Below, piece after piece: positions 23,389 through 34,945 of a stretch of DNA of 64,000 nt. The DNA is taken from positions 62,001 through 126,000 of the forward strand of contig NW_022161856.1 in assembly GCF_008728515.1 (NCBI RefSeq), read 5' to 3'. Numbering within the stretch: the first letter of the stretch is position 1; every line of letters starts with the position of its first letter. The position numbers and the translations under genes were made by a program. The stretch is from Papio anubis. Lineage: Eukaryota > Chordata > Mammalia > Primates > Cercopithecidae. Below the pieces are notes generated by a model. The model did not search any database. It saw only the letters and a program-made list of their open reading frames with translations, and was not told the DNA's origin.

Positions 23389-24343
23389 CAGCAACTTTGT
23401 TCTTTTTGCTTTCAACCCTCTTTCCTAGGTATCTAACTATATGGTTGAGTCAAGGTGAACTCTGTATTATTTCATCCTATAGGAACAAGCTGGTTTTCAT
23501 CACAACTTAGCTGTGCATTTTACAGTAAACCTCAGGTTCTAAAACAGGTCTTTTTAAGAAATGAGTAATGGAACAGAGAGAGAAGCTTAAAGCCAAAGCC
23601 TTTAAGGAAAAGCCTTGGCTTCCTGAAGGCAGAAAGATTTAACATGAGAGGGTGTGAATCCGAGGGAAGGCTGGCTAGTGATAAAACTAGGGTCCTGCAG
23701 GAAGGAATCTTGGAAGATTTTGAAGGTAAATTCCAATTAGAGGATAAAAGAAAAGGAAACCTATCGCTAAAACAAGGTTGTGTGATGATATTTGCAGCTG
23801 GAAACATGTTTAGAATGCAGAGGTGATAATAAAACACAAGGAGGGAAGGGAAACTTTGAAGAACTAAATGAATAAAGAGGTAAGGTAAAATATTTTAAAT
23901 TATGTTTAATGAGTTTGAGCTAGAACAAGGAAAGAAGCAGAACTGAAATGCACTGAGAAAAAAATAAAAAGAACTTAAATACCACTCTTTCCTGTAACGA
24001 GATGGGGGATGAAAAGAGATGAGAGGGTCCTACCCAACAAAGGGCTGCACTGAGGGGAAATCAAGGCACTAGCATCCTATAGGTTGGAGATAGAAGGGGG
24101 TAGCGTGCTTCCCTTCATTCCTGGCCTCCCCTTCAATTTCTCTTAGCTGCTTTTCTCAGTTGATTATACACATATAAGTGCCTCAGGTTGATTTTAGATC
24201 TAGTGTACCTGCATTCTGACTCATGTCATTGTGCACTGCGTTGGCCAGCAGACCAGAGTGCAGGTTAACAACATGGCACCCCGTTGATGGATCACCTACT
24301 CTTTCGGTACTTAACTGTACACTGCAGCCTATGCCACGTCATC
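23389..24343. other. unique non-coding sequence
   Basis: No repeat recognised. Opposed open frames around 23532-23837 are short and lack domains. Confidence 0.4.
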
Positions 24344-24561
24344 TTTTTTTTTTTTTCAATGTGGGGTCTTACTCTGTCATCCCGGCTGGAGTGCAGTGGT
24401 GCGATTTCAGCTCACTACAACCTCTGCCTCCCAGGCTCAAGCAATTCTCCTACCTCAGCCTCCCAAGTAGCTGGGACTACAGGCATACACCTCCATACTC
24501 AGCTAATTTTTGTATTCTTTTTTGGTAGAGATGGAGTTTCATCATGTTGCTCAGGCTGGGC
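24344..24561 (-). mobile_element. Alu (S-like), antisense, 5'-truncated
   Basis: Reversed Alu with T-tail, right arm and linker, ending inside the left arm at 'catgttgctcaggctgggcc'. The first 70 bp or so of the Alu are missing. The flanks share gccacgtcatc / gccacttcagc, a plausible 11-bp duplication at about 24334-24344 and 24558-24568, which suggests the truncation happened at insertion. Confidence 0.85.
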
Positions 24562-25759
24562 CACTTCAGCTTGAAGGTTATTGTGCTTTGTTTTACCAGC
24601 AGGATGGTAAGAACTGTGAGGATAAGAACTCTAGTTGATTCTTTTTTTCTTTTCTAATGGTACCCAACATATTGTTATTAAAAATAGAAGGTAGACAAGA
24701 AATACACGCAGGATGGAGAACTCTGTCCCATAGCTTTGGGGGTTTCTGAAAGGCCTTCAGGCAAAAGACCTTCCAGATGTGCGGGCCATCTCCAGAAATT
24801 CTGCAGTCCTCAGGCAAATCTGGATGGTCTTATATGTCCAGGGACTGAAGAGAAGTCAACACACTTCTGTGATTGCTTGCAGTGGTTGCACTCAATCAGC
24901 TCTTGAGCTGTTGCTATTCTTCTAAGCAATAGAGGGACCGAGAATCTACTTTGTTTGCTTCTCCCCAGTTATGTACAGTCATTTGTGCCTCTCTATGGAT
25001 GGAGAGTGAGAGTCACAGCTTGATGGAGGTGTTCTGGGGCCAGTTATGTAACTCACTTCTCTGTGCCTGGACTCCTAGAAGATGAGTCCTAACAGAGTCA
25101 GTGTTTTGGATTCAACAGGGATTTTTTACTTTAGCAGTTTAGAAAAATAAGTGTTTGACTCTGAGAAGAGCCAAACATTTATCTGATTAAAGAACATAGA
25201 CACATGTGGCTGATTACGTATGTTACATTCAGATATGTGTTCTTTTGTATCTAATATTTCAATATTTCTCCATTGTGACCAGGGCCAGCTCCTCTTAGTG
25301 ATCAATGATTCAATCCAGGTCTAGAGCTTCATCTTGACCATTAATATTTTGTTCTCGGGTATTTTGCTTTCCACATTCCTGAGCTTCACTGAGCGTTTCG
25401 TGTTGTTTTAACATGAGCTCTTCTCAAGCGCTTTATCAGCTCAATCCCTCTCCCAGGTGGTACTGGGCATGCTGCCATTGCTACATAAGCCACTCTTGTG
25501 TATGTGGATATTACTGTTTCTCTTTCTATTACTCTGTTCCCTGTCTGAAGTCTTACTCTTTCAGTCTTCTGAGTTCTGGAGTCCTCTAACCATAGGACAT
25601 ACTTGAGTGATTTCTAGAACAATTTTAGGGGTTGTGACAGACAGAAAGTAGAATGGAGGTTTTTGCTAATTTGGGATGAACTCAGAGGATGGATAAGATA
25701 CAAATAGGTGGAGAGAAAGAGAATACAAAGGCATTGTTTTTAGTGTTGGTGATGCAGTT
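24562..25759. other. unique non-coding sequence
   Basis: I recognise no repeat or RNA gene. Short open frames on both strands look like chance. Confidence 0.4.
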
Positions 25760-26330
25760 TTTCTGCTCCTTAGCTCAGCTAGGTCGGGGTTCTTGTCTCA
25801 CGACCAGGAAGAATCAGGCACGTGGACACTGGAGAATGAGTGGAATAGAATTATTAAGTGAAAGGAAAGCTCTCAGCGAAGAGAGGGTCCTGAAAGAAGG
25901 TTCCTGGCAGCCCCTTCACAGTTGACTACAAGGGCATATCTGGTGATAGGGCTGGGTTCCCTATGTGTATAAGGCATGAATTCCTGGAGGCTCCACCCTG
26001 TCCTTTTAGTGCACGTGTGGGACCTTAGTCTGAGCCACTTCATATTGATTTATTTCCCTTACTGTGCATGTGTTAAGGGATGGAATTTTTCACCACAGGC
26101 ATGTTTAGGCAAGCTCCCTATGCACAATGACTTTGGCAGTTTGGAGGTTCTCCAGGGACCTTCCCCTGTCTGCCTAGGAGAGTTATCTGCCTCCTGCCTC
26201 TATCATTGGCATGGACCAGACAGATTGTGTAGTGAGAAGACTGGAAAAATGGCCTGCATTTGGGCCATGGGAAAGCTCAATGCTAGGCTACACAGGCTGT
26301 TCTCTCATTGCCAAGATGGCCCAATGAAGA
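25760..26330 (-). mobile_element. probable ERV LTR, antisense, borders approximate
   Basis: Blocks such as 'gaagaatcaggcacgtggac', 'gaaagctctcagcgaagaga', 'gtctgagccacttcatattg' and 'ctccctatgcacaatgactt' recur across primate genomes as one LTR family that I cannot name safely. Minus orientation is inferred: related copies carry TTTATT, a reversed AATAAA, where this one reads 'gaattattaag' near 25848. No internal retroviral sequence and no clear duplication seen. Confidence 0.5.
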
Positions 26331-26649
26331 CATGAGCCCCAGGCTGGTGATGAATGATTTGTTTAGGGGGAAGACACAAGTGAAGTGGTACAGAACTTAC
26401 TTCTTTAAATCCACCACCACACTGGAAAATGTCCACAAAGTAGTCCATTGACAGGTGATTTTTCTGGCTCAGGTTCCAAGCTGACTTGAAAAAATGTCAT
26501 CACGGGTTTTCTGCTGTTTTCATTCAATGGCTGAAACATCACGTGTTGAAAACTTCAACTGGTCACTTCCTCTAAGCTACTTAGAAAAATATTTCCCTGT
26601 TATTAGTGTCCGAACTATGCATGCATGTGTGTGTTACCTCAATGCCCAC

Positions 26650-27208
26650 TGTGGTGGTCTGTTTTTAAGATAGTCCTCTGTGATCCCTGTCTCCAATATT
26701 TATGCCTTGGTATATGGTCCTCTCCACTTGAGTGTGGACAAACCTTAGGTACTAATATCTACCAGTTAGAATATGGCAAAAATCATGGTATGCCATTTCC
26801 AAGATGAAGATATGAAAAGACTGCACCTTCCATTAGGGGTATCTTCTCTCACATTCTGTCTCTTGGAATCCTCATCTGGGGAAAGGCACGCCCTATGTCA
26901 TAAACTGCCTTATGGGGTGGCCCACATGACAAGGATTTGATATCTCCAGCCAAAAGCCAGTGAAGACTTGAAGGCTGCCAATAGAACGTGAGTGAACCCA
27001 GAAGCAGATCCTTCCCGGTTTGAGCCTTCAGATAAAAACAGCCCCAGCCGGCACCTGCATCGCAGCCTTGTGAGGTACCCTGAGCTAGAGGACCCAGCTA
27101 AGCTGTTCTTGGATTTCTGACCTACAGAAACTGTGAGATAATAAATGTTTGCTGCTTTAAGCTGTTAAGTTTGGGCTAATTTATTATACACAATAAATAA
27201 CAAATACA
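26650..27208 (+). mobile_element. MLT1-type MaLR solo LTR
   Basis: About 559 bp from 'tgtggtggtctg' to 'aacaaataca'. The order of motifs fits an old MLT1 LTR: 'ccctgtctccaatatttatg', 'tagaatatggcaaaaatcat', 'gagccttcagataaaaacag', 'cagaaactgtgagataataa' and 'gctgctttaagctgttaag'. The five flanking bases (cccac / ttcac) match at three. It is older than the MST/THE1 LTRs in this window. Confidence 0.85.
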
Positions 27209-27224
27209 TTCACTTATAGTGGGT

Positions 27225-27525
27225 TTGTGAAATAAAATTATGGCATGTTCATGTGATAGGATATAGGTCAGTCATTAAAATGATGAAATAGAAGAATAAT
27301 AACATGACAAAATATTCACAATAAATTGTTATTTAACAATATCAAATTGTTATTAAACAACTGGTACTATATGGTACAAGATATATGTGAAAAATACTAA
27401 ATTTATATTTACCAGCATGGGTCAAATATCGAATATATAATTTATGGCTGCAATATTTGTTATATGACATAGTTTCTACAGTGAATGTACATGACTTTTA
27501 AAAGCAGAGGAGAAAAAACAATGCA
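27225..27525 (+). mobile_element. old L1 LINE 3' fragment, sense
   Basis: Resembles the 3' end of an old L1: 'tcagtcattaaaatgatgaa', 'aaaatattcacaataaattg' and 'tttctacagtgaatgtacat'. AT-rich and heavily mutated. Confidence 0.6.
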
Positions 27526-27769
27526 CTCTTACACTGCACACAGAGGTCAGACCTTAAGCACGGATCTGGTATAGCCACACTTGAAGATACTAGGACATTT
27601 TGAGGGGGATTTTTAGCCTACTGAAGACAAACTGATAGCTAGCACTGTTCAAGCTCAAGTTCAACACCACAGATGCGTAATTCATTTAAAATAAATATTC
27701 ATTATTTATTAGGATCCAGGAATGCCTTCTTCCATAGGAGTATTCAGCACATCACAAATGTCCTTGAAG

Positions 27770-28067
27770 CGCCCATAATTCCAGCCCTTTGGGAGGCTGA
27801 GGCAGGTGATCACATGAGGCTAGGACTTCGAGATCAGGCTGGCCAATATGGTAAAACCCCGTGTCTCTTAAAATTACAAAAATTAGCCAGGTGTAGTGGC
27901 ACACGCCTGTAATCCCAGCTACTCTGGATGCTGAGGCAGGAGAATCGCTTGAATCTGGGAGGCAGAGTTTGCAGTGAGCCAAGATCACACCACTTCACTG
28001 TAGGTTAGGTAACAAAGTGAGACTCTGTCTCAAGACAAACAAACAAACAGACAGACAGACAAAAAAG
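27770..28067 (+). mobile_element. Alu (S-like), sense, slightly 5'-truncated
   Basis: Sense Alu lacking about the first 25 bp, starting at 'cgcccataattccagccc'. The tail is patterned (CAAA)n(CAGA)n. A 14-bp duplication flanks it: aaatgtccttgaag (27756-27769) and aaatgcccttaaag (28068-28081), 12 of 14 identical. The missing 5' end therefore reflects incomplete insertion. Confidence 0.95.
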
Positions 28068-28470
28068 AAATGCCCTTAAAGCTTTAGTTGTACTGGTTAT
28101 CCATCCGAGGTTCAGGCGCCTGCACCGAAAATGTCATAGAGAGCTTCTATGGCTCACAAGGACGGTTGTTAGATCACAGCTAGTCAGTCAGTCAGAATGA
28201 GACAAAGCCTGGGAAAATTCAGTGCTTAGGACTTGATTTTTAAATTGCTTTGCCAACTTAATAGAGGCTTAAAATTTTCCGTATGATTCCCATACTAGCA
28301 ATATGGACAGGAGACGGGGAAACACTGGGTAGAAGAGGGTGGTTCCCTGGCAAAGGCCCCACCCTCAGTCCTGGAAACTACGGCCCTAAATGAGAACAGT
28401 TATCCTTGTTTTTCTGCCCAAATGTTACCTTTTGGCTTTCCTTGTCCATCCCCCCTGTATCTTGTGCCCA

Positions 28471-28476
28471 TATAAA
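28471..28476 (+). promoter_or_regulatory. TATA box of the LTR at 28.3 kb
   Basis: TATAAA in the context 'gcccatataaaccccaga', placed about 200 bp before an AATAAA signal as in a retroviral LTR. Activity cannot be judged from sequence. Confidence 0.5.
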
Positions 28477-28673
28477 CCCCAGACTCAGCTGGCAGATAGT
28501 CAAGCAGCTGAACATGGAGAGAAGGAGTAACTGAGTGTCAGAGACTATGGATAGACGTGGCTTAACTTCAGAAGGCATGACTCCAGCCGGGCTTCAGGGA
28601 AAGATGACCTTCTTTCCGCACCATCTTCTTTCCAGCTCCCCGCCACTCCCGCTAAGAGCCGCCTCCATCACTC

Positions 28674-28679
28674 AATAAA
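28674..28679 (+). terminator. polyadenylation signal of the LTR at 28.3 kb
   Basis: AATAAA within 'catcactcaataaaacctct', in the position of an R-region polyadenylation signal. Confidence 0.5.
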
Positions 28680-29110
28680 ACCTCTGCATTCGCCATCCTT
28701 CAAGTCCATGTGACCTGATTCTTCCTGGGTGCTGGACAAGAATCAGGGTACCAAGAGGGCAGGGTGTATGCCACCGGGATTCTCCACTGAGCCGGTTAAC
28801 ACTTAGCCATCCGTGGATGGCAAATACTAAAAGAGAATTGTTTGTAACACATGCCCTCTGGGGCTCCAGAGGTCGGGGCAACCCCTAGAGGCTCCTGTGG
28901 GCCAGTACAGGGTTCGTTCCTGCTGGCACCTAAAGACACTCATCCCGGCTCCTTCACCTGCTCACCTGCATGCTCCCCCTCCCACAAGGGGTTTAAGCTC
29001 TGCCGAGCAAAATGGAGCTGCCTCCCACTCCACTGTCGCACATCCCACAAAGGGGTCAGGGAACTCTCCCGTCTCACTAGTTTTCTCAAAGTAGCAAGAT
29101 ACTAGAACTC

Positions 29111-29534
29111 ACTTTTTCTAGGTGGAGATGAAATCTAGGTACCGCAGTTGAATAGCTGTCACAGCAAACGGAAATGATCACTATGGTTTGTTTTTAATTA
29201 TGGTTTTAAATTCCCATAGGATCTCTTCACTTTGGGGACAGCTCTTTCACTATTGGCTTTTGGAAATAGACATTGTAGTGATTTGGCTCAAACAGGAAAA
29301 TAAAAAGGCTTCTTTCTGAAAAATCTAGAATTTTCATTAGTTTTGCATTCATTCTAATTAAATGTAGATGTAATATTAAAGTGAAGTAACCTCATCCTCA
29401 TTCCTTAGGAAAAACATCAACCAAAACCGTATTTTTCATGTTTCATTTCAGTTTCTCTAAAACATCAGTGCACAGTCCGTCATAAGCAATTGAATGAAAG
29501 AGTTTGTGCTAGTAACTGCTTTGCAGGATATCAG
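29111..29534. other. unique non-coding sequence
   Basis: No repeat or gene recognised, although the LTR's 3' edge could extend a little into this stretch. Confidence 0.35.
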
Positions 29535-29735
29535 AGTGAGTTCAGACAGCCTGAGTTTGTTCCCCATCCCACCGTTCAGTGACTCTGTGACTTTCAAGTC
29601 CTCAATTTTCCTTATCTGTATCACAAGCACTTGTTTCATAGAAGGTTAGGAGAGTGAATTGAGCGAATGTTGTTAGAACCTTGTCAGCTATGAAGCATGT
29701 GCTCGATAGATGTACTAATTACTCTGGAGACTGAT
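29535..29735 (+). mobile_element. MIR SINE, sense
   Basis: Sense MIR order: 'agcctgagtttgttcccc', 'gtgactctgtgactttcaag', 'cttatctgtatcacaag' and the 3' part 'agcatgtgctcgatagatg'. Diverged but collinear. Confidence 0.65.
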
Positions 29736-30529
29736 CAATATATTCTCGGTAGAACTCTTTCTGAAGACAGACTTGGTTTCAATGAGCAATTTATTCAATG
29801 GGAAATATTTTGTACAGATAGAGAATTTAACAAACTCTTGGATTATCCAATGCTGCGTGATGAATTAATGGAGTAAGAAGACAAAGTGCAATGCAGGCTT
29901 TCTGGGTAAAGCCCAAATTCCTCAATCCTTTGGAAATGAGAAGAAGGACCCTTCAAGCTCATTATTACCGAGGATCTGGGAGGTTTTTACAATTCCCAGG
30001 AAGGTTTAGAGGTGGGATGGCTATTAATGTAACTGCCCCAGGCGACTGACCCAGGAAGTTCACAACAGCCTTCCCAATGAATCAGGTCAAAAGGTCACCT
30101 ATCTTTTTTTTTTTTTTTAGCAAACGGGGAAGATGCTAATGTGGGAACTGGTTAGGAGAGCATCTGGACATTGCTATTCTTAATTATTCCGGAAGCAAAG
30201 AGCAGAACAGTTGAAACACTTTAATGAGAGTTACAACTTGCAGAGGTTAAACCAGTGTCCGCATCTGGGAACCCATGCAAACTATTCAGGAGGTAAAGAA
30301 AGAGACCAGGAAGGTAGATAGAAAAATAAGGAAGTGACTTTTTAGGATTTTTTCGAGCCTATTTTGTTAATATCAGTATCTATCCTTCTGTTTGTATTCT
30401 TGTGAGTCTTCTTTTCAATTTCTTCTAAGAGACTTGATATAAACTTGGGTTTGGGACATGTTCTTACTAATGGACCAAAGGATGACATCAGTAGCACCAG
30501 GTACCTGTTCTACACCACATGCATCGTAT
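29736..30529. other. unique non-coding sequence
   Basis: A T14 run lies near 30105-30118. No repeat or gene recognised. Confidence 0.4.
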
Positions 30530-30700
30530 ACATCATCTCAGTTAATCTTCAATAACCTTGTAAGGATGAGACTTGAACCTTCATTTGACAGAGGAGGAAC
30601 CTAACGCTCAGAGAGGGTAAGCAATTTCCTTAAAGTTACACAGCTCAGACATAGTAAGTTGAAGTTTAATCACAGGTGCACTGGAGTTTAATGCCTAGAC
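30530..30700 (-). mobile_element. MIR SINE, antisense
   Basis: Reversed MIR: 'catctcagttaatcttcaat', 'aaccttgtaaggatgagac', 'tttgacagaggaggaac' and 'cacagctcagacatagtaag'. Confidence 0.75.
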
Positions 30701-32108
30701 CCTTTCCTCTGCCTATTCCAGGGTCTCAGAGGAGAAAGGAGAACAATTTACATCAGATAAACTCATTTGTCCAAAATGTCAGTAGGAATTTATGTCACTG
30801 CACTCATTTCTGCAGCCTCGTTTGTTCACAAAATGCTCTAATCGCAGATAAGTGGGAGCCACCTTTCTGAACAGAGAATCATTAGAGTAACTTCAAAACC
30901 ACCAGAAATGTGGGGGACTTTGGGATAGAACCTTGAAATAATTTTTGGTTACTAGTAAGCACAACAAATAAAATAGTGAAGTCATTCGTAGGAAGACGTG
31001 AGAAAGAGTTTAAAATACAACTTTTGAGAGTTAGAAAGACCTAGAAAGGCAGTATAACTAGTTCCCTTGGGGATTTCACCAGTCCTTAGCTACCACACAG
31101 TCCGTTGTACTGAGCTTTCAGATGTGCGTATATGTACAATTTTGAAAAAGTTCAATTGGGTCAGTTGCAGAAAGCTGCCCCAATCTGCAGATGGGACAAT
31201 CTCCATGTGGTGCTGAAAGAGTTTTACGGAAACTGCAATAATTTAGCCCACTCACTGCATGGACAGAAGCTGCCTATCTCAAGTTAGGCATTCATTCAAT
31301 TTTCTTGTCCTTTATTTCTATATTTAGTTTATTCCCTTCCAAAGATGTGTAATGATGAGAAAGAGAGAAGCAGTAAGTAAGGAAGATATTTTCTTTTCTC
31401 TGTGTGTATGTTTTATCAACACAGCCTCAGCTTGAGATCTCTTGGGAAAAGCATTTCAAGACAGTCAGAATGATGTCCTTCCTGCCACAACATAATTTTT
31501 CAGCTGCCAGGGGAAAACTACATATTGTACCCAAAACAACAACCAAGAGAGAACAGATAATAATCACTCCCTAAGGGCACTTGCTTCAGCTTCTCTCAGA
31601 AAGGGCTGCAGAAACCATCTTGAAGTTCCTATTAACTCTGTATTTTAAAAGAGACAAAATGGATTCCTATCCTTCCTTGCTGGAATGGCTATATCGCTTT
31701 CTGCAGTCAGAGTCTCCATTTTTACTTAACAAAATCTAGCACGACTGGTCTAAAGGTATGGGAACAGTGAAAGGGGGCGGATCACATCTGAGCTGTGAAT
31801 CACCTTAATGGGAAGAGACGTCTGCAGAGGGGTTCAGATTTCTTTCTTGGTCTCCTCCCAAGATGTTCTTGTCAAGTGCAAGAATCCTGTGATCTGCACA
31901 GCCATGCGTGTGAAAACCACATGTTTTGATGCGATACAACTCCACACAATTCTTATCCGGAAGCTTATAAGAAACGTGCGATTTTCTTAGAAGCATTCAT
32001 GTTGAATGTAAGTGTATCCTTTCCCCAGTACTCAGAATGCTGTGGCTCAGCAACAGTGACCAAACCCCTGAAGTAGTTGCCCTGTCAAAACAAATTACCC
32101 CTGCAGCT
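30701..32108. other. unique non-coding sequence in the Alu-poor zone
   Basis: No interspersed repeat recognised over 1.4 kb. Candidate for conserved non-coding sequence only by its lack of repeats; conservation cannot be read from one genome. Confidence 0.4.
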
Positions 32109-32118
32109 TCTTTCTCTT

Positions 32119-32158
<40 letters not shown>

Positions 32159-32187
32159 TCATTATTTCTTTCTTTCTTTCTTTCTCT
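32109..32187. repeat. (TTTC)n microsatellite
   Basis: TTTC/TCTC run of about 75 bp with one ATT interruption. No Alu is attached on either side. Confidence 0.9.
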
Positions 32188-32530
32188 AGCCACACAGACC
32201 AACATCCTAAGGATTTTTGCAAACGTAGCGCTGAGTGGCTCTGCCCTCTCAGGCCTCCCTTAATGAAGACCTCTTGGGGGACTCATATTGGGCTATTGTT
32301 GCCGGCACTGTCAAAGGTTTTCTTCACCCCCACCTGTGAGTTCTGCAAAAAACCCAGAAGTGGTTGGCACTATTTTTATCAAAAGCAAATAAAAAATAAT
32401 AATTTCCTCAGGATATACATCCTCTCAAAAAAGAAAAAAAAAATTCTCGTTTTGACAGAAAAAGGAAATGTATAAGCAAGTCAGTGGCGAGCCCTCTTCA
32501 TTTTTAAATTATCTACTTTCCTCCTACTGT

Positions 32531-32860
32531 GGCGGAGTAGAGATTCTTAGGCTTGAAAGGGGTCTCTTGAGGTTGCCCAGTTCTCTCCCCAGAGCTTTGA
32601 TTCCAGCAGATAAGGATCTAATTTCTCAACCTGCCAAGAATGGAGATTGCCCAGGGTCCCTTGGTACCTCATTCCAGTGTTTAACAGCCCTCACTGTCAG
32701 GAAACCCTTCTCGGTGCCTAATGCAAGCCCCCAGTATTGCAATTTTGTGTCTCCTTCCTGCTGACATGTCCTCAGGGAGGTGCAGTCCATCTCCTTCCGA
32801 TCGCCCTGTGTCAAGGTCCTTCCTAAACTTGAAGACTCAGAGTCAATGACTCCTCGCTCT
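32531..32860 (-). mobile_element. CR1/L3-like LINE 3' fragment, antisense
   Basis: The order 'acctcattccagtgtttaac', 'agccctcactgtcaggaaac' and 'tcctaaacttgaagactc', preceded by 'ggcttgaaaggggtctcttg', matches the reversed 3' end of CR1-group LINEs (L3 in mammals). This is the oldest repeat layer in the window, predating placental mammals. The clarity of these blocks is above what I expect of such an old neutral relic. Confidence 0.6.
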
Positions 32861-34028
32861 TCCCTGTTCCAGAGCGAAAACAGAAATTTACTTTCTTTAA
32901 CTTCTCCTTTTGAGTGTTAGTGCTAACTCGTTTGTGACTTGCCTCTCAATCCTGGCCCCCTACGCCATCTACTTCTTCCTCTTTACTTCTGAAGAGAACT
33001 CCAAAGTCTTAATGGGAAGATCTCCCTAGGGTTCCCTCTACTACAATGTTCAGATTTATTTTTCACATCCAGAAATAGCTCAGTTAACTCAGGGTCATGA
33101 GGAAATTTTTGGGCTGGCTCCACCTAAAACTAGTATGGGGAAGGATTTTTTAGTTTTGTGTACCTCTGGGAAATTAACCAAAAATTCCCCCACAGAATGT
33201 ATTAAAAACAAGACGCCTGAATCATCTATTTTTGGGTCTGTGTTATGGTTGGATTTTTAAAGGTGAAAAATAGCTGTGGTAGAATTAATATTGAATAAAA
33301 AAATCAGCAATGGCTTCATATCTTGTCCTGGCTATGTTAATATGAGGGGCATAATTTGTTACTCTGAAATATTAAAATTCTACATAAATGGGTACTCCTT
33401 ATGGATTGATTAGTCAACTGAAACAGAAGGAAGGAAACCACATGGTTTGCTAGAGTCTTGCAAAGTTCAATGGAATCTTCCATAGAATCCTTCATGCTAG
33501 TCATTACTCACCAGTTAAAGCCCAGTGGCCACCCACCATATACATAGCTACCCTGGAGATGGATGTGCTGGGGCACTTTACCCAGTTTTTAAATACATCT
33601 GGATGTTCCTAACTCAGGGCTTTACATCTATGAAATTTTGATTAGCATGTGCTGAGCAACTGCTTGGCATTAACTTTTCCTGTGTGAAATAGAAATTATG
33701 GACATGCTGAACAGACCCTTTAGGTTGGACACTCCCACTCCAGAAATAAATCAATGAGACCATTCCAGATTTTTCAAGCATCTTAAATAAAGGAAATTCC
33801 AACTTGCCATGTGAAATCCTTCTGTAGAGAAAAGGAAGTGGCCCAAGCTGGCATATTATTCTGATGAACAGCTTCTACATTCAGAACTAAAGTGAGAAGC
33901 TTCACGGTTGTAAAGAAAAGCAGTAATTAAATCTTGAGTCAAAGTGCACTCAAAATATTCTTTTTAAAAGCTTATATATGACAGCACAAGAGGTTGCTAG
34001 TTACATGGATTATTTTAAAAAATAAACA
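32861..34028. other. unique non-coding sequence
   Basis: No repeat recognised. The CR1/L3 relic may extend towards 33050. No gene seen. Confidence 0.35.
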
Positions 34029-34423
34029 TTAAGTTGGTACAAAAGTATTGCAGTTTTTGCTATTACTTTTATTTATTTATACACATTTTTTAAAGTTCTG
34101 GGGTACGTGTGCAGGATGTGCAGGTATGTTACATAGGTAAACGTGTGTCATGGTGGTTTGCTGCACCTGTCAATCTGTCACCTAGGTATTAAACCTCATA
34201 TGCATGAGCTCTTTTCCCTAATGCTCTCCCACCTCCGCCCTCCTCCAACAGGCCCCAGTAAGTGTTGTTCCCCTCCCTGTGTCCATGTATTCTCATTGTT
34301 CAGCTCTCACTTATAAAGGAGAACGTGTGGTGTTTGGTTTTCTTTTCCAGCGTTAGTTTGCTGAGGATAATTCCCCATTACTTTTAAATTGCAAACACTG
34401 CATTTACTTTTGCACCAACCTAA
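34029..34423. mobile_element. MADE1 element split by an L1
   Basis: Left end 'ttaagttggtacaaaag' and right end 'cttttgcaccaacctaa' are MADE1 terminal inverted repeats. Removing the L1 and one copy of its duplication leaves exactly 80 bp (395 minus 306 minus 9), the size of a complete MADE1. The L1 entered near the apex of the hairpin. Confidence 0.95.
34071..34376 (-). mobile_element. L1 LINE 3' end, antisense, inserted in MADE1
   Basis: Reversed young-type L1 3' end: 'agttctggggtacgtgtgca', 'gttacataggtaaacgtgtg' and 'cgtgtggtgtttggttttct'. It is 5'-truncated to 306 bp. A perfect 9-bp duplication (attactttt) flanks it at 34062-34070 and 34377-34385, inside MADE1. Confidence 0.95.
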
Positions 34424-34774
34424 TAGTTACATTTTTAGAACATTTACTTCTATGGACTAGGAAACCTAAGATGTTATCTAATTAATTTTTATAAATGAGG
34501 TCTGGTTGGGCTGCGGGTTGGTTGGACGGGTTATTGCCACTTACAAATGGATGAAAGTGAAAGGAATTTAAGAGTCTTTTCTAAGGTCACAAATGGCTCA
34601 GTGGTGGGATGATTAATTCACACCCACGTGGGTGTCAGGGGACTAACATCCTATTTCTCTTCTGAAATATATTATTCAGGAGACCTCCACGGACAAAGGC
34701 TGAGGAGAGTTCCTGATGTCTTTTCTTCCCCACTGCTGGGTGGTGATGTTATCCATTTAAGAAGATAAAAATCA
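34424..34774. other. unique non-coding sequence
   Basis: No repeat or gene recognised. Confidence 0.4.
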
Positions 34775-34945
34775 TAGAATATAAGGACTGAATGAATCTT
34801 GGAGATACTTTAATCCAGCTTTCTTCTTTCTATAGACAAGCCAGCTTAGGCCTCTGAAAGGTTATCCAAAATCAGGCACACATGATTGAGAGCAAAACAG
34901 GAACCACAACACAAGACTTCTGGTTCTTCTACAACAGCAACTGAA
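34775..34945 (-). mobile_element. possible ancient SINE/LINE relic
   Basis: 'ggagatactttaatccagc' followed by 'tctatagacaagccagct' and a 'cctctgaaaggttatccaaa' block resembles the reversed tail of old MIR/L3-type elements. Very diverged; assignment tentative. Confidence 0.3.

Larger units (their letters stand above)
28302..29110 (+). mobile_element. ERV1-like LTR with core promoter and poly(A) signal
   Basis: A retroviral-LTR-like unit with U3, R and U5 features. It has a TATA box (cccatataaacccc, TATAAA at 28471-28476) and a polyadenylation signal (AATAAA at 28674-28679) about 200 bp downstream, then a long GC-richer U5-like part with 'cagggttcgttcctgctggc' and 'ggggtcagggaactctcc'. Such long U5 regions occur in several primate class I LTR families, but I cannot name this one. 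The 5' border (near 'tggacaggagacgggg') and the 3' border are estimates, and no duplication was found. No gag, pol or env is present. Confidence 0.6.

Noticed and set aside
23131..23415. Lysine/glutamate/arginine-rich 94-codon frame
   Set aside because: It is the TTTC microsatellite read in frame; simple repeats lack stops and encode no evolved protein.
18620..29110. A full provirus between the LTRs at 18.6, 25.8 and 28.3 kb
   Set aside because: The LTRs belong to different families and orientations, and the sequence between them is L1, Alu, MLT1 and unique DNA with no gag, pol or env remnants.
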